Numbered from the stretch's first letter, positions 1 through 43,975 are shown. The stretch: 64,000 nucleotides of DNA from Sorex araneus (GCF_027595985.1 NC_073304.1:222260223-222324222); one strand, 5' to 3'. Notes: generated by a model from the sequence alone, not told the origin. Numbers and translations are program-made.

Positions 1-33440
<33,440 letters not shown>

Positions 33441-33604
33441 CATCACTCATGTCTTGGGTTTGTGCATGCTGGAGAGCCCCGGGGAAAGGGGTCCGAGGTG
33501 CGTGTACTTGGCTTGGCCCCGCCTTCAGAGTCTCTGCTCTCTCCGGCCCCTGAGAACTCATCTGAGATACGGTGCTGAGTATGTTCTGTAAAATGGGAAT
33601 CCCA

Positions 33605-33850
33605 CGGGGCCCAGAGTGATCCCACGGCAGGTAGGGCATTTGCGTTGCTCGTGGCTGACCTAGGTGCAATCTCCAGCAATCTCATCCCCCCAGGAGTGAT
33701 CCCTGACCACCTCCGGGGGTGCAGGAGATAGTATTACAGGTGATGCACTTGCCTTGCAGCTGATGCAGATTTGCTCCCCTGTACCCCATAATATCCTGAG
33801 CCCACCAAGAGTGGTCCCTGAGCACCATCAGGTGTGACCCCAAAAACTGC
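33605..33850 (+). repeat. Two diverged sense SINEs in tandem
   Basis: Positions 33605-33720 show GGGGCCCAGAGTGATCCCAC and GTTGCTCGTGGCTGACC. Positions 33722-33850 show CTTGCCTTGCAGCTGATGC and AGGTGTGACCCCAAAAAC. Confidence 0.65.
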
Positions 33851-34009
33851 CCCTCTCCCAGAAGATGGGTATCCTATGGGGAGAATCATAAGTGGATTTA
33901 GAGGCTTGGGGGGTGGTAACTGGGGTACACACATGAGCTGGTCTGTTACAGGACTGTTGGGAGGCACACTGGGGAAATCTTGAAAATATAAGTGGTTTTT
34001 GTTTTTTTG

Positions 34010-34169
34010 AGGTTTTTTTTTTTTTTTGTCTTGTTTTGTGGGCTGCACTCAGCAGTGCTCAGGATTTACTTCTGGTGGTGCTCAAGGGACCGTATGGGAT
34101 GCAGGGGGTTGAACCTCGGTCAGCTGCGTTCAAGACATGCCCCACCTGCTGTTCTATCACTCCGGCCCC
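34010..34169 (-). repeat. SOR-type SINE, antisense
   Basis: The tail is T-rich, the body has GGGGGTTGAACCTCGGTC, and it ends TATCACTCCGGCCCC. Confidence 0.78.
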
Positions 34170-34612
34170 ATTAGAAATGTCCGTTTTTCCATCCATCTGC
34201 TGTGGTAGTGTTTGACTCAGTGCCTGGCCCTGAGTCTCCGTGGCATCCTATAGACTTGTGGAGAGGGCCCCAGGGGAGCCGAGGGGCAGCAGAATGTCAT
34301 GCCTGTCAGCGACACTGAGAGGCCTGAGCAGTGACGGGACAGAGCCGGCCAGGGAGGATGCCCACAGTCTCTTGGGCTGTGAAAAGAAGCAGGAGCCCAA
34401 GCGTTTGCAGGGCGGGCTTGTTGCGGGAGCGGGGGTGGGGACAGGAGCAGCTCCCCAGCGGTGCCGGGGCCTAGGACCCACTGAGGCAACTGGCCAGATG
34501 GTCCAGGACTGAACTGGGGCCCCCAGGGCTCCACCGGCAGCATTGAGGGTTATGTGTTGCTAGGGTTCGAACTCCGCTCCTTTCTCCTTCTCCCCAGTCT
34601 CATCCCATTTTG

Positions 34613-34970
34613 TAGATTGTTTTGTTTGTTTTGGTCACACCAGACGATGCCCAAGGGTCACTCCTGGCTCTGCATTCAAGAATCACTCCTGGTGGTGTAT
34701 GGGGGAACCATAGGGGATGCCAGGAATCGAGCCCTGGTCGGCTGTGTGCAAGGCGAATGCCCTACCCGATGTACTATTGCCCTGACCCAATGTTTTTTGT
34801 TGGGTTTTTTTTGTCTTGGGTTTCATACTTGGCTGTGCTCAGGACTTACTCCTGGTTCTGCACTCAGGAGTTACTCCTGGCACTGTTTGGGGCACCATAT
34901 GGAGTGCCAGGTTTTGAACTCAGGTTGACCTCCTGCAGGGAAATCACCTTACCTGCTCTGTTATCTCTCC
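34613..34970 (-). repeat. Two tandem antisense SINEs
   Basis: Copy one (34613-34790) has GGTCACACCAGACGATGCC and AGGAATCGAGCCCTGGTC. Copy two (34793-34970) has TTTCATACTTGGCTGTGC and CAGGTTTTGAACTCAGG. Confidence 0.78.
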
Positions 34971-34994
34971 ATTTCATGTTTCATTTTTAGCTAT

Positions 34995-35310
34995 ACTTTT
35001 TTTGTTTGTTGTGGGTGCATGCCCAGTGGTGCTCAAGAGTTGTTCCTGGCTCTATGTTCAAGTGTTGCTTTTGGTGGTGGGACTCTCAGCTCTGCCCAGG
35101 AGTTGCCCCCAGAGATGCCTTTCAGTTCGGAGCCCATGGTCTCATCAGAACGGCCCCCTGTGGCTCTAGCTTCCATTGAAAGTTTCGTGTTTCACACCCG
35201 CCCTCAGTGCTGGGGCTGGCATCTGGCGGGGGCTCAGGGAATCGTGCACTGAGAACTGAAGGAGGTTTGACCACATGCAAAGCAAGTGCCTTAGCCTCTG
35301 CCTTTCTCTT
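34995..35310 (-). repeat. Old SINE remnants, antisense
   Basis: TGCATGCCCAGTGGTGCTCA and CATGCAAAGCAAGTGCC mark two ends. The middle is unalignable by eye and may include a second insertion. Confidence 0.45.
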
Positions 35311-35394
35311 TTTTGACTCTAGCTTTAGCATTTGAAATAATGTGTGCAGGGGGTGGGGGACACACACAACGAACAGTTTTTGTTTTGTTTCTTG

Positions 35395-35730
35395 GCAGAG
35401 CCAGGGATGGAGCCGAGGGCCTCATCCGTGCAACACCAGTGTGGAGGTGACTTGGAGGCCTTGTGCGCGGCTTTCCACACAGGCGCTCCAGGTTTCATCC
35501 TCGGTACCAGCAGTCTCCCAGTACTGCCGGGAGCAATGCCCTGAGCACCACCAGATTGGCCCCCAACCACACACCCCCCCCCCGTTTTTTTTCTCCAAAG
35601 TTATCTCTGATGGCACTGGCTAGGGCACTTGGTAAATCCTTGGCATCGTCCATGGTTTCCCCAAGCACCATCAGAAATGATACGAGCCCAAAGCCAGGAA
35701 TGAGCCCCAGCATCACCGGGTGTGGCAAAA
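35395..35730 (+). repeat. Old SINE remnants
   Basis: Positions 35605-35730 read as a sense copy with CCCCAAGCACCATCAGAA and CCGGGTGTGGC plus poly(A). Positions 35480-35560 hold another decayed sense piece (GGTTTCATCCTCGGTACC, GCCCTGAGCACCACC). Confidence 0.5.
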
Positions 35731-35972
35731 AAAAAAAACAAACACAAAAACAACCACTATCCCACACCCCAGGCACCTGCTTTGTGAGCCTCCTAAGCCA
35801 GCACCTCAACCTCTCTGGCCTCAGTCCCACCTCTGCGCGGGGGCCCCTTCCTTTATCACTTGATACCACGCGTCATTTTAGTTGAGCCCCACTAGGGCTA
35901 AGTGACATGTTGGGAGCGCCATTGTTGCCAGTGTGGCAGAGCTGGAACAGAACCCCAGGCCTCACGTGCTCA

Positions 35973-36046
35973 CGGGCTTGGGGCGGTGACTTAAGGGACT
36001 GAAGCACGTGGTCTCCATTAGGGAGCTCCAGGTTTGCTCCCGGGCA
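35973..36046 (+). repeat. 74-bp near-duplicate, copy 1
   Basis: It is nearly identical to 36939-37012, with three mismatches by eye. It continues into SINE-like body sequence (CCCTGAACACTGCCTGGTG) up to about 36120. Confidence 0.75.
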
Positions 36047-36722
36047 GCGCTGCCTGGGTTAATGCCAGCCCCGGGCTGGGAGCGGCCCTGAACACTGCCT
36101 GGTGTGCTCCAAACGCCACCCAACTCCCTCAGAAATAAATAACGCCCTGTGATTTTCCAAATGGATGACACATGAACGGCTACTTTCCTCTGCATCTGCC
36201 TGGTGTAGATTGGAACTGGGAGCTACTGAGAGCAGACACTGCCTGCCCCCAGCTGGACGAGCATCTCTCTGGCATGAGCGCCACAGCGGGAGCTCCGCTG
36301 ATCCTGCGGGCTGGCTCGGCCGCCCCGTCCACATTCCCACTCCAGCAGCCTGGACAGACTGTCCCTGCTCCAACACTTGCATTGACTGAGACCTCATTGC
36401 TGTGACGAGTGACACTTAATCGCTGCCGGGTGTCCTTTGGTCCTCAGGCAGCTCATTCCTAGAAGAGGCATGACCTCAAGTCTGCCGCTGTCTTTCCATG
36501 ATGCCTTTTCTTGGCAGCCCCTGGGGTCGCGCAGGGGCTGCTCACAGGGCAGGTGTGACTGACCTTTCTTGTGTCCAGTGAAATGAATTCTATTTCTAAC
36601 TATACTCCAACCTGCTAGGAGCTTCCAGTATACATTACCCATGCCTGCAATGTGTTCCAGTCTCAGTAAGCTGTTTTTTATCGTTTTCCTCTTCTCCAGA
36701 GGTCTATCACAAGACCCATATG

Positions 36723-36893
36723 TCAGGGCTGGAGCAATAGCACAGCGGGTAGGGCGTTTGCCTTGCACACGGCCAACCCAGGTTCGATTCCCAGCATCCC
36801 ATATGGTCCCCCGAGCACCGCCAGGGGTAATCCCTGAGTGCAGAGCCAGGAGTAACCCCTGAGCATCGCTGGGTGTGACCCCCCAAAAAAGAA
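36723..36893 (+). repeat. SOR-type SINE, sense
   Basis: It runs from AGGGCTGGAGCAATAGCACA to a TGTGACCCCCCAAAAAAG tail. Confidence 0.92.
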
Positions 36894-36909
36894 AAAACTG
36901 GGATTTTGA

Positions 36910-37160
36910 GGGCTGGAGAGATAGTACAGGGGTACTGTCGGGCTTGGGGAGGTGACTTAAGGGACTGAAGCACATGGTCTCCATTAGGGAGCTCCAGGTT
37001 TGCTCCTGGGCAAACCTGGAGCATGTGGCTGTCCCCAGTTTGATACGCACAACATCTGACCCTCCCCACCCGCAAGCATTGCCAAGGGTGACTCCCCCCC
37101 TTGAGCACAAAGGTTGGAGTAGCCCCTGAATACTGCCTGGTGTTGCCCCAAAACAGAAAG
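36910..37160 (+). repeat. Old SINE(s), sense, containing 74-bp near-duplicate copy 2
   Basis: The head GGGCTGGAGAGATAGTACAG is followed directly by the 74-bp block at 36939-37012, then CAGTTTGATACGCACAACAT and a body ending CTGGTGTTGCCCCAAAAC. The block interrupts the SINE between its A-box and B-box regions. Confidence 0.6.
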
Positions 37161-37394
37161 AAATCGGAGCTTTGAACTCAAGGCCCCAACAACCGTCTGT
37201 AGTATATTCTCCAGGATTATCGGAAGGGAGACTTCAAATGTTTCCTGCATGATTTGCTGCAACCAGTTACATAAATTCACAGAAGTTCAAGTGGGATCAA
37301 CCAAAGGTGTTGGACTCATACCCTAGATTCATGGTGGCTTAGCTGCTGTTCCTTGTGTGGGGATGACTGTTATTTATTCATAGACCATGACTTG

Positions 37395-37535
37395 TTTTGG
37401 GGGGAGGCAAGGAGAGGGGCACACCGGCGGTGTTCAGCGCTCACTCCTGGTGGGCCTCTGGGGAGCCATGGGGGATGACTGGATCAGCTGTGTGCAAGGC
37501 AAGCGCCCTGCCTGCTGGCCCATCGCTCCAGCCCC
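37395..37535 (-). repeat. Diverged SINE, antisense
   Basis: It shows GGGGCACACCGGCGGTGTTC and GTGCAAGGCAAGCGCCC, and ends CATCGCTCCAGCCCC. Confidence 0.75.
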
Positions 37536-39114
37536 GAAAGGGGTGATTTTAGACATGAAGTGAGACAGCCTTTGGGGGTTCTGTGACTTGGTGGTCCTGC
37601 ACTTCAGGTTGCACCGTGATTCGGCACTTGCCCAGCCTTGCCAGGCGTCAGCTCCTTGTCTCCAAAGCGAATCTCAGCTGAGGATTGAGTGAAGCTCTAA
37701 TGAGCGGCCCTGCCCTTAGCAACTGTCTCTTAATGTCACATATTCTCAGAAGAGTGCTGGGCAGGGCCAGCCCACACCCATGGGAGAAAGAGAAAGTGGC
37801 TTGTCTGGCCTCCCAGACGCCGACCCCAGACCCCGGTTTCAGGAGGAGGTGGAGACTTGCTCCTGGGAGGCCCGAGTGGAGGCTGTTGACCGGGGGTCTC
37901 ATGAGAGCATGATGGAACCTTCCAGTCTACATCTGCCTGCCATGGGGACTCGGCAGCTGATGCAAATTCCCAGCAGGCAGAGGAGGAGGACAGCTGTGAC
38001 ACTGGCTCTTGCCAGCTCCAGGGGCCTCAAGCCGCCATCCCGACGCAGATAGAGCAGGGGGCTGGGAGCAGGGCAGCCACTCGTTCATCTGGGCCAGATC
38101 TACTTCCCTGACTGTCACGCTCCAGAGATGCCCACCGCAGCGTCAGGCTCTGGCTTCCCTAGGGCTCTGGCCGCCTCCGTCACGCTGCGGCTGTCTACAG
38201 GGCAGGAGGGAGCAGCACGTCTCCCGGGACCCTCCAGAGGGAGGAGAGATGGGGGCCTGGAGGGTCCAGCCTGCCCCCTAAGCCAGGTGTGGCCCAAGAA
38301 ACGGGAAAGAGTGGAGTGGGGGCAGCCGAGGGGTTAGGCTGCTGTGGGGGAGGGATATGTCCCTGAGGGTATGGGGCAGACTCCTGAGTGGGGGCTGAAT
38401 GGGTCTCCTCCTTATGGGAGCTGAGGCAAGGTGGTCTTAGCCACATGGGTGCCTACTGCAGGGCCTACTGTGCCCCTGTCCCCACCCGTCATGGGACAGC
38501 TGCCAACTCCCTCCTGTGGCAACATGCCCAGGCCCACCGCAGCCAGTGAGGAACGGGGGAACCTTCCCCAGCCCAGGCCCCCTGAGCTAAGCCAGAGGCG
38601 TCCCCACCTCCTGCAGGTAGCTCCTCCCTGTGCCTGTGGGGACCCAAGTGCTACCGCTTCCTCCCAGTGCCCACAGGGATCTAGTTAGCGGGGCGTCAGG
38701 AGACACGGGTTTCGCGGGCCCTCAGCCAGAACCAGCTGGCCTGCTGACCCCTGGACTCCTCAGCCGGGGGCTGCACATCCTCCTGAGTGGCCGGAGCCTG
38801 GAGCAGCTCATCCTGATAGGACCAGCTGAGCAGCCCCCTGGGCGCCGGGAACCTACCTCCTGTGCTCTCTTCCTGGCTAAGAGCCAGCTGTGAAGGTGGG
38901 GTGGCGGGCTGCAGTCCCAGCCACAGGTCCAGGCCCAGAGGTTGTCTAGGAATGATGGCAGCCAGCGGGATGGACCCCGGAACTTCAGGGGTTCCGGGGC
39001 TCCCTGAGGGGCACTGAGCTGCAGCACCTGGAGTTCCAGGACAGTGGGCTGGAGCCGGCTGCCACCTGGCTCGGCTCAGCGGCAGGCAGGAAGCTGGGCG
39101 CCGTGTGAGGCAGT

Positions 39115-39500
39115 CTTGTCTGCTTTATTTAATCACTGTGAGGTATAGTTACAAAGTTGTTCACGATAGGATTTCAGTCATACAGTGTTCCTGCCCTCAT
39201 CCCTCCACCCCGGCACATTCCCCCCTCCCTTCTTTTTGGGCATTAGGTTTGTAATACAGGTATTCAAAGATTATCATGTATATCACTTTACCTCCTGTCC
39301 GCGCTCCGTTCTTATGCAGAGTGATCATTTCCAACTATTATTGCCGCAGTGGTTCCTTCTCTGTCCTAACTGCTCTCCCCCACTTGTGGCAAGCTTCCAA
39401 CCAGGGACCGGTCCTCCTGGCCCTCATTTCTACTGTCTTTGAGTATTCATTCATCCACTTGAGGCATTTGCATGCGGTCAGCTTGGCCAATCTGCCATGC
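39115..39500 (-). repeat. L1-like 3'-end fragment, antisense
   Basis: TTTATTTAATCACTGTGAGG, GTTACAAAGTTGTTCACGAT and CAGTCATACAGTGTTC reverse into the same 3' end as the 9245 and 56740 elements. The body extends at least to GTCTTTGAGTATTCATTC near 39450. Confidence 0.65.
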
Positions 39501-40054
39501 CCTGGGCCAGGCTGCCTGGCCACGGTGGCTACTGTACTGACTGTCATGGGCAGGTCCCGGGCTGTGGTCACGAACGATAGAACTGCAGATGGGACTTGAG
39601 AGCTGGGGGCCCTCTGGAGAGGTGGAGGGGTGCTGCCAAGAGGATTCAAGCAGCTGGAAGAGCAGATGGTGCCATGAAAAAGGAAAAGGAATGTTCCTCA
39701 GGAGTCTGAGGGCTCAAACCTCCTGAAGTGGTGAAAGAAACTGGGGGAGGGGAAAGGTGACAGTTCCGGACTCAAGCCCCCTCCTCAACATCCCACTGAA
39801 GAGGGTGTTGATAAAGGTTCAGGAGAAGCCCTGAGGGAACAGGCTGGACCCCCTCCCCCCCAGCCTTCCCTCACCCTGATCAGTCTGTAGGGTTTTTTTT
39901 TTTTTCTCGAGGTTGAGACTAGATTAGGAGAGGGAAATTAAACCAATAGGAAAAAGAATTCTCTGTGTGTGGGGGGGGGGAGGAAATAGTACATGCTGTG
40001 GTCACTGAGGGGCAGGTAGAGGTAGGAACTTTGATCTTTTCTTAGGCAAACACT

Positions 40055-40225
40055 TTTTTCTCTTGCTTTCCTTTGCCTTTTACTGTTGCACACTGGATCA
40101 TGATGCCAAGAGGCCTGACATCTGCAGTGCAACTGGGGTGTGGGGTGATGCCAGGGATGGAACTGAGAGCCTCTCATCCCAGGACAGGCATTCCCACCAC
40201 TGAACTGCACCCTTCCCTGTACTCC
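40055..40225 (-). repeat. Old SINE remnant, antisense
   Basis: GCCAGGGATGGAACTGAGAG and CACCACTGAACTGCACCC keep the reversed B-box and head pattern. Confidence 0.45.
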
Positions 40226-40489
40226 AGTAATGAAATAATTTTTTGAAGGCGGGGGTCACACCTAGTGGTTGTCAGGAGAGACTCACGGGGTGGTGTTTTA
40301 GGGTTGCTCCCAGCAGCGCTCACTAGGAATACTGCAGTGGCGAGTAATCTGGTGAGCAGAGCATCTCCCGCACCCTCTTAGGCATCTTTAATCCTCCTGC
40401 CTGGAGATTTCCTCAATCCCAGCCTACCTGCACAGTCGCAGCCCCTAGTTTACTTCTATGTGGGTATATCCTCTCACTTTCTAGCCAGA

Positions 40490-40665
40490 GGTGCTTTGGG
40501 GGGCAGGGGGTGTACACCCGGCGATGCTCAGAAATTGCTCCTGGCTCTGCACTGAGGAACTACCTCTGGCGGTGCTCGGGGGACCCTATGAGGTGCTGCA
40601 GATAGAACTCGGGCTGGCCGCCTGCAAGGCAAGAGCTCTACCCACTGTACTATCGCTCTGGCCCC
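40490..40665 (-). repeat. SOR-type SINE, antisense
   Basis: It shows GTACACCCGGCGATGCTCAG and ends CTATCGCTCTGGCCCC. Confidence 0.85.
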
Positions 40666-40674
40666 AGGACTACT

Positions 40675-40803
40675 TATTTGGGGGAGGGGGTGTCAGAGGG
40701 AGTCTGTGCTGTGCTCAGGGATCACTCCTGGCAGGGATGGGGGGGACCCTACGTGGTGCCGCGGATCGGACGCGGGTCGGAGGCGTGCAAGGCAGGCGCC
40801 CGA
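40675..40803 (-). repeat. SINE, antisense, merging into the TMEM101 CpG island
   Basis: It shows GCTCAGGGATCACTCCTGGC, GGTGCCGCGGATCGGACGC and GGCGTGCAAGGCAGGCGCCC. It is unusually CpG-rich for this family, and its 5' head fades into the island about 170 bp before the TMEM101 start codon. Confidence 0.75.
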
Positions 40804-40973
40804 GCCGGGTACCGTTTCCCCTGCCCCCGCAGCCACCGCGCGGGGCGCCGCGTCCGGAACCGGAGCGCGGGAGCGCGGATTCCCGACGGAAGCGGCGGGG
40901 CGGGGACCCGGGCCCGGAAGTTGCGTGCGTGCGGGCGGGGGCGCGAGGCCGCCGCGGGCTGCCGTTCCCCGAG

Positions 40974-41110
40974 ATGGCGTCCAAGGTGGGCTCGCGACGG
41001 TGGATGCTGCAGCTGCTCATGCAGGCGGGCGCGGCGCTGCTCACGCGCTGCCCGTTCTGGGACTGCTTCAGCCAGCTCATGCTGTACGCCGAGCGGGCCG
41101 AGGCGCGCCG
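40974..41110 (+). CDS. TMEM101: TMEM101 coding exon 1
   Basis: ATG at 40974 and donor GTGAGC at 41111. It encodes residues 1-45 and two bases of Arg46. Confidence 0.97.
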
Positions 41111-41905
41111 GTGAGCGGGCGCGGGGGCCCCGGCGGGGGCGGGGGCGGGGGCGGGGGGTCCCGCCCGGCTTCATCCCGCCCGCGTGGCTTCTCCCCGCCC
41201 CGCTCGCAGGAAGCCCGACATCCCGGTGCCCTACCTGTACTTCGACATCGGGGCGGCCGTGCTGTGCGCCAGCTTCATGTCCTTCGGGGTGAAGCGGCGC
41301 TGGTTCGCGCTCGGGGCCGCCCTGCAGCTGGCCATCAGCACCTACGCCGCCTACGTCGGGGGCTACGTCCACTACGGGGACTGGCTGAAGGTGAGCGCCC
41401 TGGGGGTCCTGGCGGCCGCTGCGTCCGCGGGATGGGGAGCCGGGCCTCAGGGAGAGGAGTGCCGACCCGGCCTGGGAAGAGGACCCCGGGCCGCCTCTCT
41501 TGGGGAGTGTGAAAGCGGGCCTGGAGATGAAACAGACATCAAAGGGGGTCCGCAGTTAGCCTTGCCGTGGGGCCCAGATCCCTGGGCACCGTGGGCTTCG
41601 CGATCCCAGACTCGGGGCTGCGCCGCCCGTGTGACTTTTCATGCAGCGTCTTAAACCCATATGTGCCCGACTCTGTGTTGGCCGTTGAGTGCTTGGAACT
41701 CAGTCCATGCCCCTGTGGGTCTATCCGGGAGACAGGTATGGTGCAAGTGCAGGGTACAATATGCTTCGTGGGGGACCTGGGGCTGGAACCTATCGCAAAC
41801 CTGTGAATGCAGAGCGGGGACCTTGTTCTTTGGTTCTGCCGTTTGCTTCCTATAGGACCGTGGACAGATTTTCTAATATCTCTGGCCGGCAGTCTCTTTT
41901 TCTTC

Positions 41906-41961
<56 letters not shown>

Positions 41962-42050
41962 TGGCCGGCAGTCTTTTTCTTCATTCTGTGTGTGTGTGTG
42001 TGTGTGTGTGTGTTTGTGTGTGTGTCTGGCCGGCAGTCTCTTTTTCTTCA

Positions 42051-42091
<41 letters not shown>

Positions 42092-42179
42092 TGGCCGGCA
42101 GTCTTTTTCTTCATTCTGTGTGTGTGTGTGTGTGTGTGTGTGTCTGGCCGGCAATCTTTTTCTTCATTCTGTGTGTGTT

Positions 42180-42230
<51 letters not shown>

Positions 42231-43724
42231 TGGGGAGGGTAAGGGGCAATGCTTGAGGGATCCTGGAGTGCCTGGGATTGAAGCTGGAATGTATAGCTTA
42301 CATCCGAGCCAGCTGAGCTTTCCATCTTTATGGGGTGGGGTGGCGGGTCATCTCTCCAGGGGCGCTCAGAGGGCCTCGGTGCACCAGGCGGGGCAGTTTA
42401 GGTCTCGGTGCAGTGATGTAGTGCTGCCTGGGCCCAGCGCATTGGACCAGTGGCAGAGCAATGTGGGGGATCCCGCCCCAGGGCCTCCCACTGGGAAAGC
42501 CTGTGCTGGGGCCCCCTGATTTGTCTCCCTGGCCCGTGCCTGCGTCTCATAGACATCTGTCTCGGCTCGAAGCCCCGTCCCTGGGAATGGGCTTCTCGGA
42601 GGGGATGGGATGTGAGCAGCCCAGCCAGGAGCAGGCGCTGGCGGCCGGCCCTGATGGGGTCCCTTCTGCCTCGGTAGGTCCGCATGTACTCACGCACCGT
42701 AGCCATCATCGGTGGCTTCCTGGTGCTGGCCAGCGGCGCCGGGGAGTTGTACCGCCGGAAGCCCCGTAGCCGCTCGCTGCAGTCCACGGGCCAGGTGTTC
42801 CTGGGCATCTACCTCATCTGCGTGGTAGGTTGGGGGACCCCCGGCAGCAACCCTTGCCTGGGAGGGCACTGAGCTGGGGCTGGCAGGACACGGGGGAGGT
42901 GGGCAAGACCAGCTTGCGTGCATTTCTCGATCTCCTGGTTATGGGCCCCCGAGGAAGAGTTAAGGTGGCCATTATTTGGTCCCCAGCCCAAAGGCCAGGA
43001 GAACACGAGGGAGTGGTTCTCACGGCTCCCGCCCTCAGCGGACCGTAAGGAGCCACGGGAGAGGGCTGGCGGTTCGGGCCCCTGCCAGGACTCTGCTCCA
43101 TGGGGCGCGTGGGGGCTGCCCCTCCTATTCCTGCGGGAGACCTTGTCCCCCCCGTCGGGCAGAGAGCCTCAGTGAGTTACCGGGCACCGTCTCCATGTCG
43201 AGTCTGTATTCAGAGGCGGGGCCCCCTCTCTGACCGCAGGCACACCTCCTCTCTCTGAGCCCCCAGATCGCGACCTCCTGGAGTGCCCTAGCCCAGCTTT
43301 CCAGAGCCCTGAGTCTGAGGGGGTCAGAGGTTGTCTGGAGAGGAGCTCCCTGGTGGGTGCTGTGTTCGGGGGCGCTGCCCAGCACGGCTCCCAAACCCTG
43401 AGCTGCTGTTTCTAGGCCTACTCGCTGCAGCACAGCAAGGAGGACCGGCTGGCGTATCTGAACCACCTCCCCGGCGGGGAGCTGACGATCCAGCTCTTCT
43501 TTGTGCTCTACGGCATCCTGGCCCTGGCTTTCCTCTCGGGCTACTACGTGACCCTGGCCGCCCAGATCCTCGCCATCCTGCTGCCCCCGGTCATGCTGCT
43601 CATCGATGGCAACGTCGCCTACTGGCACAACACGCGGCGTGTGGAGTTTTGGAATCAGATGAAGCTCCTGGGAGAGAATGTGGGCATCTTCGGGGCCGCT
43701 GTCATCCTGGCCACGGATGGCTGA
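40974..43724 (+). CDS. TMEM101: TMEM101, complete
   Basis: Four coding exons (40974-41110, 41210-41390, 42678-42824, 43416-43724) join in phase into 257 residues, the same length as human TMEM101. The protein starts [20 protein letters not shown] and ends AAVILATDG. The start has G at -3 and +4. Hydrophobic segments by eye lie near residues 10-27, 54-73, 77-98, 113-131, 143-159, 178-200, 201-218 and 243-254. This fits a multipass membrane protein with little soluble part. Basic patches (KRR at 74-76, YRRKPRSRS at 131-139) separate helices. Known: overexpression of human TMEM101 has been linked to NF-kB activation; its molecular function is not established. It is convergent with NAGS, whose predicted mRNA end lies about 0.8 kb beyond the TMEM101 poly(A) signal. 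No damage is seen. Confidence 0.98.
41111..41209 (+). other. TMEM101 intron 1 with G-run cluster
   Basis: At 41120-41160 there are six or more runs of three to six G separated by one to three bases (GGCGGGGGCGGGGGCGGGGG pattern). This is a strong G-quadruplex-forming pattern on the transcribed RNA. Confidence 0.7.
41210..41390 (+). CDS. TMEM101: TMEM101 coding exon 2
   Basis: The acceptor CGCTCGCAG ends at 41209 and the donor is GTGAGC at 41391. It covers residues 46-106 ([14 protein letters not shown] to YGDWLK). Intron 1 is only 99 bp. Confidence 0.97.
41882..42235. repeat. Compound minisatellite/(TG)n in TMEM101 intron 2
   Basis: Five copies of a unit starting CTGGCCGGCAGTCT begin at 41882, 41961, 42026, 42091 and 42144. 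Each is followed by TTTTTCTTCATT and a TG run of differing length. A last long TG run ends near 42229. Confidence 0.92.
42239..42360 (-). repeat. Old SINE remnant in TMEM101 intron 2
   Basis: GCCTGGGATTGAAGCTGGAA and CGAGCCAGCTGAGC look like a reversed B-box and head. The TG array would lie where its tail was. Weak. Confidence 0.35.
42678..42824 (+). CDS. TMEM101: TMEM101 coding exon 3
   Basis: The acceptor TGCCTCGGTAG ends at 42677 and the donor is GTAGGT at 42825. It covers residues 107-155 ([13 protein letters not shown] to LGIYLICV). Confidence 0.97.
43416..43724 (+). CDS. TMEM101: TMEM101 coding exon 4
   Basis: The acceptor GTTTCTAG ends at 43415 and the stop TGA is at 43722-43724. It covers residues 156-257 with the last hydrophobic segments. 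Confidence 0.97.
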   Translation, partial: AYSLQHSKEDRLAYLNHLPGGELTIQLFFVLYGILALAFLSGYYVTLAAQILAILLPPVMLLIDGNVAYWHNTRRVEFWNQMKLLGENVGIFGAAVILATDG

Positions 43725-43834
43725 GTGGCAGGGCGGGAGGGCAAGATGGGTTCAGGGAGCCACTCAGGGTCTGTTGTCTGCCTCCTTGCCGGCCCAGTTG
43801 CTGGTTATTTATGCTTTGGGGTACTCGTGTATGA

Positions 43835-43852
43835 GTGAGAGAGAGAGAGAGA

Positions 43853-43914
<62 letters not shown>

Positions 43915-43925
43915 GAGAGAGAGTG

Positions 43926-43974
<49 letters not shown>
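43835..43974. repeat. (GA)n-(TG)n compound microsatellite
   Basis: About 95 bp of GA units with occasional GT interruptions switch directly into about 45 bp of TG units. Confidence 0.97.

Positions 43975-43975
<1 letters not shown>

Larger units (their letters stand above)
33441..40674. other. LSM12-TMEM101 intergenic region
   Basis: About 7.2 kb without a recognisable gene. SINEs and one L1-like 3' end are listed separately. Non-repeat stretches are 33850-34010, 34170-34610, 35735-35970, 36130-36720, 37160-37390, 37540-39115 and 39500-40050. The block at 37700-39060 is GC-rich with many short open frames but no conserved domain, start context or splice structure I would trust. Confidence 0.7.
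40800..41480 (+). promoter_or_regulatory. TMEM101: TMEM101 CpG-island promoter region
   Basis: Dense CpG sequence covers the region before the TMEM101 ATG, exon 1, intron 1 and exon 2. There is no TATA box at a sensible place. The transcription start cannot be placed from sequence but should lie between about 40820 and 40960. Confidence 0.7.

Noticed and set aside
36394-37110. A 238-residue open frame on the - strand downstream of LSM12
   Set aside because: Much of it is reversed SINE sequence (36723-36893 and neighbours); no protein family is recognised.
40491-41512. Open frames of 204-268 residues across the TMEM101 start region in other frames
   Set aside because: They are shadows of GC-rich exon sequence and read through SINE, splice sites and intron. 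Only the frame from 40974 matches TMEM101.
41539-42519. Open frames of about 240-280 residues rich in Cys-Val or Thr-His
   Set aside because: They come from the TG/CA array and minisatellite in TMEM101 intron 2.
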